From NCBI GenBank assembly GCA_902493345.1, contig CABUPM010000051.1, positions 1 through 17,746 of the forward strand: a DNA stretch of 17,746 nucleotides. The letters are read 5' to 3'. Below the pieces are notes generated by a model. The model searched no databases. It was given only the letters and a program-made list of their open reading frames with translations, and had not been told where the DNA came from. Made by a program: the position numbers and the translations under genes. This document shows, piece by piece, positions 15,037 through 17,746 of the stretch; positions within the stretch are counted from its first letter, which is position 1; each line of letters opens with the position of its first letter. Origin of the DNA: an uncultured Eubacteriales bacterium (GTDB lineage Bacteria; Bacillota; Clostridia; Lachnospirales; Bianqueaceae).

Positions 15037-16668
15037 ATGGAGAATGAATTAAAGATTTCTGCGTTTGCCATCTCTGCCAAGGGAAAAGGAATGAACCTGG
15101 ATAATATCTATGTCAACGGACGTTATCTGGCTCCGGGCAGCGAAGAGCCGCAGGTGTGTATCAGCAAGACTTCCCATGTGGATTTCCAGATGTATGGCGT
15201 CTGCGACGGCGAGAACGCTGAGGATGTCGCGCTTAAGAATTCTCCCTCCGTGCTGGTGATGCAGAGGCTGCAGCAGCTGCAGTCGGTGCTGAGCATGGAC
15301 GGGTCGATTTCCAGGGATAAGATCTGGAGCTTTCTGTGTGATACCAATAACAAGATCCGCGAGTATCAGAGCGCGTTGGGTTCCGAAGGTGTGAACAGTA
15401 CGTTTGCAGGACTGTTTCTGCATAAGAACCGCGGCCTTGCGGTTCACCTCGGAGACAGCCGAATCTATGTGATCCGCGGCGGAAGAATGCTGCAGATTAC
15501 AGAGGATCATCTGGAAGCGACGGATCTGTATAAGTTCGGGATCCTGACGCAGGAGCAGGCGGAGGTACATAAGCTTGACAGCCGTCCCACGGCGACATTG
15601 GGCATGTTTGATATCTATGACGCGGAGTCGCAGGTATTCTCCAAGTATTTTGTATTCTATCCGGGAGATATCTTTATCCTTTGCACCGACGGTATCACGG
15701 ATTCCGTATCCAATCAGGAGATCGAGCGGATTGTCCGCGCGGCCAAGGACGCGCCCAAGGAGACCATCGCGCAGCAGCTTTTGCAGCTGGCTAAGGATAA
15801 AAACGAAGATGATAAGTCTATCATCGTTCTGGAAGTAGAAGAAGTCAACGGTGAGGCGACAGCAGAGCCTGTCAAGAAGGCCGAGCCGGCAGTTAAAGTA
15901 GAGCATTTGCCGGAGGAGCCCGCGGCACAGGAGGCGGCAGAGCCGGTCAAGAAGAGCGGCTTCGGAGCGTCATTGGCGGCATTTGCGGCCAAGGTTGGCG
16001 GTAGCGAAGAGGTGGAGACGCCTTCAGAAAAGCAGCCTTCCGCGTTGGACAAGCTGCGCCAGAAGGCACAGCAGAAGCAGGCGGAGGCGCCGGTGAAGGA
16101 GCCTCAGGAAGTAGATAACGATGAGGATGAAGAGGACGAGGATGAGCTGACGATTCTGGATAAGATTTTTGGCAATCCCAAGCTGATCTTCGGAATTCTG
16201 GCAGGCATTATTGCGATCATTCTGGTAATCGTACTGCTGACATCGCTGGGCGGCCGCAAGAATCCGAGCCAGAACAACAGTTCTTCCACTAGTCAGGTAT
16301 CTTCCGTACAGGACAGCGCGGCTGTATCCGTACCGGAGATCGGTACGAACAGCCAGGCGGATTCTTCTGCTGCGGACAGTTCCGTACCGGAGAATTCCGT
16401 ACCGAACAGCACACCGGAAAACAGCTCTGTACCGGAGAATTCTTCAAAGGAAGAGAGCTCCACATCCGGAGGCAGTTCTTCGACAACAGGTGTAGCGACG
16501 CACACCGTAGCGTCCGGCGATTCTCTGTATGATATTCTGCTGAAGTATTATGGAGAATTCAGCGACAGCCTGCTCAACAGCTTCTGCAAGTACAACGGAA
16601 TGACATCCGACAGCATGATTCAGCCGGGAGATGTCCTTAAGATTCCGCCGTACGACGATCTGACCTGA
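15037..16668 (+). CDS. Membrane-anchored PP2C-type phosphatase with extracellular LysM domain
   Basis: 543 aa. Residues 1-265 resemble a PP2C Ser/Thr phosphatase: D22 in MNLDN, D57-G58 in VCDGE, S121-T122, GDSR at 139-142, D218-G219 in TDG and D258-D259 near the end, so the usual metal-binding aspartates are all present. The GGH normally after the second motif is missing (GENAEDVA instead), marking a divergent member. An Ala/Glu/Lys-rich linker follows, with an acidic patch at 360-370 and one membrane helix at about 383-405. Next come a Ser/Asn/Pro-rich stalk with VPEN repeats (about 410-485) and a C-terminal LysM domain (about 489-537, starting HTVASGDSLYDIL). With no N-terminal signal, the phosphatase should be inside and the LysM outside, where it could bind peptidoglycan. 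Positive charges lie on both sides of the helix, so topology is inferred from domain logic. GAAGGATGG precedes the ATG. Confidence 0.88.
   Translation: MENELKISAFAISAKGKGMNLDNIYVNGRYLAPGSEEPQVCISKTSHVDFQMYGVCDGENAEDVALKNSPSVLVMQRLQQLQSVLSMDGSISRDKIWSFLCDTNNKIREYQSALGSEGVNSTFAGLFLHKNRGLAVHLGDSRIYVIRGGRMLQITEDHLEATDLYKFGILTQEQAEVHKLDSRPTATLGMFDIYDAESQVFSKYFVFYPGDIFILCTDGITDSVSNQEIERIVRAAKDAPKETIAQQLLQLAKDKNEDDKSIIVLEVEEVNGEATAEPVKKAEPAVKVEHLPEEPAAQEAAEPVKKSGFGASLAAFAAKVGGSEEVETPSEKQPSALDKLRQKAQQKQAEAPVKEPQEVDNDEDEEDEDELTILDKIFGNPKLIFGILAGIIAIILVIVLLTSLGGRKNPSQNNSSSTSQVSSVQDSAAVSVPEIGTNSQADSSAADSSVPENSVPNSTPENSSVPENSSKEESSTSGGSSSTTGVATHTVASGDSLYDILLKYYGEFSDSLLNSFCKYNGMTSDSMIQPGDVLKIPPYDDLT
16330..16441 (+). 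repeat. Repeated GTACCGGAGA units coding VPE in the stalk
   Basis: GTACCGGAGA occurs at 16330, 16384 and 16429, the last two continuing as ATTC. The spacings of 54 and 45 bases keep the reading frame. They encode Val-Pro-Glu-Ile or Val-Pro-Glu-Asn-Ser units in the Ser-rich stalk of the PP2C-LysM protein. Degenerate related units (GTACCGAACAGC, CACCGGAAAACAGC) lie between. The pattern suggests stalk growth by short duplications, and its length may vary between strains. Confidence 0.7.
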
Positions 16669-16687
16669 GTACATTATAAGTACATAG

Positions 16688-16725
16688 AACACCGCAAAGA
16701 CTTTATCTTTGCGGTGTTGTTTTTT
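16688..16725 (+). terminator. Intrinsic terminator after the PP2C-LysM gene
   Basis: A perfect 12-bp stem pairs 16688-16699 (AACACCGCAAAG) with 16707-16718 (CTTTGCGGTGTT), with a 7-base loop, followed by GTTTTTT. It begins 20 bases past the stop codon. Its 3' end overlaps the -35 of the next promoter. Confidence 0.93.
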
Positions 16726-16745
16726 ACAAATATTTCTGGTACAAT
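16717..16745 (+). promoter_or_regulatory. Probable promoter of the response regulator-kinase operon
   Basis: TTGTTT (16717-16722), a 17-base spacer, then TACAAT (16740-16745). The -35 is the same hexamer as at purL and lies in the foot and T-run of the preceding terminator. The start point would be near 16752, just 16 bases before the ATG, so the leader holds little beyond the ribosome site. Confidence 0.55.
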
Positions 16746-16767
16746 AAAAAGAAGGGAAGGTGAGAAA

Positions 16768-17469
16768 ATGAATGAGAAGATTTTGGTGGTAGACGATGAG
16801 AAAAGCATCGTTGATATACTTAAGTTCAATCTGCAAAAAGAGGGCTATCAGGTATTTACAGGCGCTGACGGTCAGGAGGGGCTGGAGGTTTTTGAGAGCT
16901 GCCATCCGGATCTGGTGCTTTTGGACGTGATGATGCCGAGGTTGTCCGGGTATGACGTATGCCGCAAGATCCGTGAGAAGAGCATGACGCCGGTCATCAT
17001 GCTGACAGCGCGGACGGAGGAAGTGGATACAGTGCTGGGACTGGAGCTGGGCGCGGATGATTATGTGACCAAGCCCTTCAGCATGCGGGAGCTTATGGCC
17101 AGAGTCCGTGCCAATCTGCGCAGAAGCGCGGCCAAGACGGCGCAGGAAGAGACCGGCGGCAAGCTTGTCTGCGGCGCCATTATGGTGGATCCGGAACATT
17201 ATGAAGCGGCGAAGAACGGACAGCCTTTGGAGCTGACTTTGCGGGAGCTGGAGCTCTTAAAGTTTTTGATGTACCAGAGGGGACAGATTTTCTCCAGGGA
17301 GTATCTTCTGGAGAAAGTATGGGGCTACGAATATTACGGAGACGCCAGAACGGTGGATGTGACGGTACGCCGTCTGCGGGAGAAGATCGAAGATGTACCA
17401 GGCTCTCCGGAGTACATTTTGACCAAGCGCGGTGTAGGCTATTATTTTACGGATAAGGATCCGGCATGA
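16768..17469 (+). CDS. walR: OmpR/PhoB-family response regulator, WalR-like
   Basis: 233 aa from ATG 16768. The receiver domain (about 3-115) has the acidic pair D9-D10, the phosphorylated D53 in LLDVMMP, T80 and K102 in TKPFS. The C-terminal winged helix (about 130-230) ends in the usual RRLREKIE and TKRGVGYYF blocks. The N-terminus MNEKILVVDDEKSIVDIL and the kinase encoded next resemble the WalR (YycF)/WalK system that controls peptidoglycan hydrolases in Firmicutes; PhoB of phosphate control is the main alternative. An earlier in-frame ATG at 16714 lies inside the terminator stem, upstream of the predicted transcript start, so it is rejected. GGAAGGTGAG precedes 16768. The last four bases overlap the kinase start (ATGA). 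Confidence 0.85.
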   Translation: MNEKILVVDDEKSIVDILKFNLQKEGYQVFTGADGQEGLEVFESCHPDLVLLDVMMPRLSGYDVCRKIREKSMTPVIMLTARTEEVDTVLGLELGADDYVTKPFSMRELMARVRANLRRSAAKTAQEETGGKLVCGAIMVDPEHYEAAKNGQPLELTLRELELLKFLMYQRGQIFSREYLLEKVWGYEYYGDARTVDVTVRRLREKIEDVPGSPEYILTKRGVGYYFTDKDPA

Positions 17470-17746
17470 AAAAATTATTTGGAAGCATCAAGTGGAAACT
17501 GGTGCTGGTATACGCGGCGCTGGTCGTATGTGTGATTCTGGTGATCGGAGTCTACATTATAGGCAATATTCAGAAGAACCTGTATCAGTCCAGATACCAG
17601 GAGATGAAGTATACGGCGGGCAGAATCAACGATACAGTGGAACTCGCCTATACTTCCGGAGAACAGGAGCTGAGCGAGGTCTTTTCCAGAGTCGTTACCA
17701 GTCTTCTGACGGAAGGCGGCAATGAAGAGGGACTGATGATGTATCT
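17466..17746 (+). CDS. walK: Sensor histidine kinase, WalK-like, cut by the window end
   Basis: The frame opens at ATG 17466 (overlapping the regulator stop as ATGA) and runs to the last base without a stop: 93 codons plus two bases. It encodes MKKLFGSIKWKLVLVYAALV, a first membrane helix at about 12-34, and the start of an extracytoplasmic sensing loop (from about 35). The SIKWKL-x-L-x-Y pattern and the IGVY near 27-30 resemble the N-terminus of WalK (YycG). The HAMP, PAS, HisKA and ATPase domains that would confirm this lie outside the window. The kinase identity thus rests on position, coupling and N-terminal resemblance. Confidence 0.75.
   Translation, partial: MKKLFGSIKWKLVLVYAALVVCVILVIGVYIIGNIQKNLYQSRYQEMKYTAGRINDTVELAYTSGEQELSEVFSRVVTSLLTEGGNEEGLMMY

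Noticed and set aside
16714..16767. ATG at 16714 as the start of the response regulator
   Set aside because: It lies in the stem of the preceding terminator, upstream of the predicted transcript start, and would add residues absent from the family; the ATG at 16768 begins the receiver domain properly.

Overview
The window looks like a chromosomal segment of a low-to-mid GC Gram-positive, most likely an anaerobic gut-type member of the Clostridia. The reasons are near-consensus sigma-A-type promoters, strong AGGAGG-type ribosome sites, hairpin plus T-run terminators, a WalRK-like two-component pair, a DUF1934 (YwiB-like) protein, and a single-chain PurL with its glutaminase fused on. Species cannot be set from the sequence alone. 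I see no tRNA, rRNA, CRISPR array, insertion sequence or phage gene. All but one of the intergenic gaps are 130 bp or less; the exception is the roughly 240-bp argG/argF divergent region.

Positions 1-7481 are an arginine biosynthesis locus arranged as two divergent units. On the minus strand argG (argininosuccinate synthase) is followed, stop codon touching start codon, by a PAP2-type membrane phosphatase and then a terminator. On the plus strand argF-argC-argJ-argB-argD form a tight operon. Together they cover acetylation of glutamate through acetylornithine recycling to citrulline and argininosuccinate; only argH and a carbamoyl-phosphate supply are absent. The divergent region carries promoters facing both ways and sequences that resemble ArgR (ARG box) operators.

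Positions 7482-11107 hold several small units. The first is a 140-aa protein of unknown function with a near-consensus promoter whose -10 box and start point lie in a 12-bp perfect inverted repeat. Next come an unrecognised exported 271-aa protein, ddl (D-alanine--D-alanine ligase) overlapping a DUF1934 gene, and a 165-aa single-pass membrane protein. Terminators close the 140-aa and 165-aa units.

Positions 11108-14929 carry purL, a 1245-aa FGAM synthase. Positions 14968-17746 look like a cell-envelope signalling locus. It starts with a 543-aa protein that joins a cytoplasmic PP2C-type Ser/Thr phosphatase domain, an acidic linker, one membrane helix, a Ser/Pro-rich outer stalk with short repeats, and a C-terminal LysM domain. 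After a terminator comes a WalR/PhoB-like response regulator overlapping by 4 bp a WalK-like histidine kinase that is cut by the window end.

The most interesting item is the PP2C-TM-LysM protein. By its architecture it could be a wall-sensing phosphatase, the counterpart of PASTA-domain kinases, and it sits beside a WalRK-like system. The palindromic promoter of the 140-aa orphan gene comes second.
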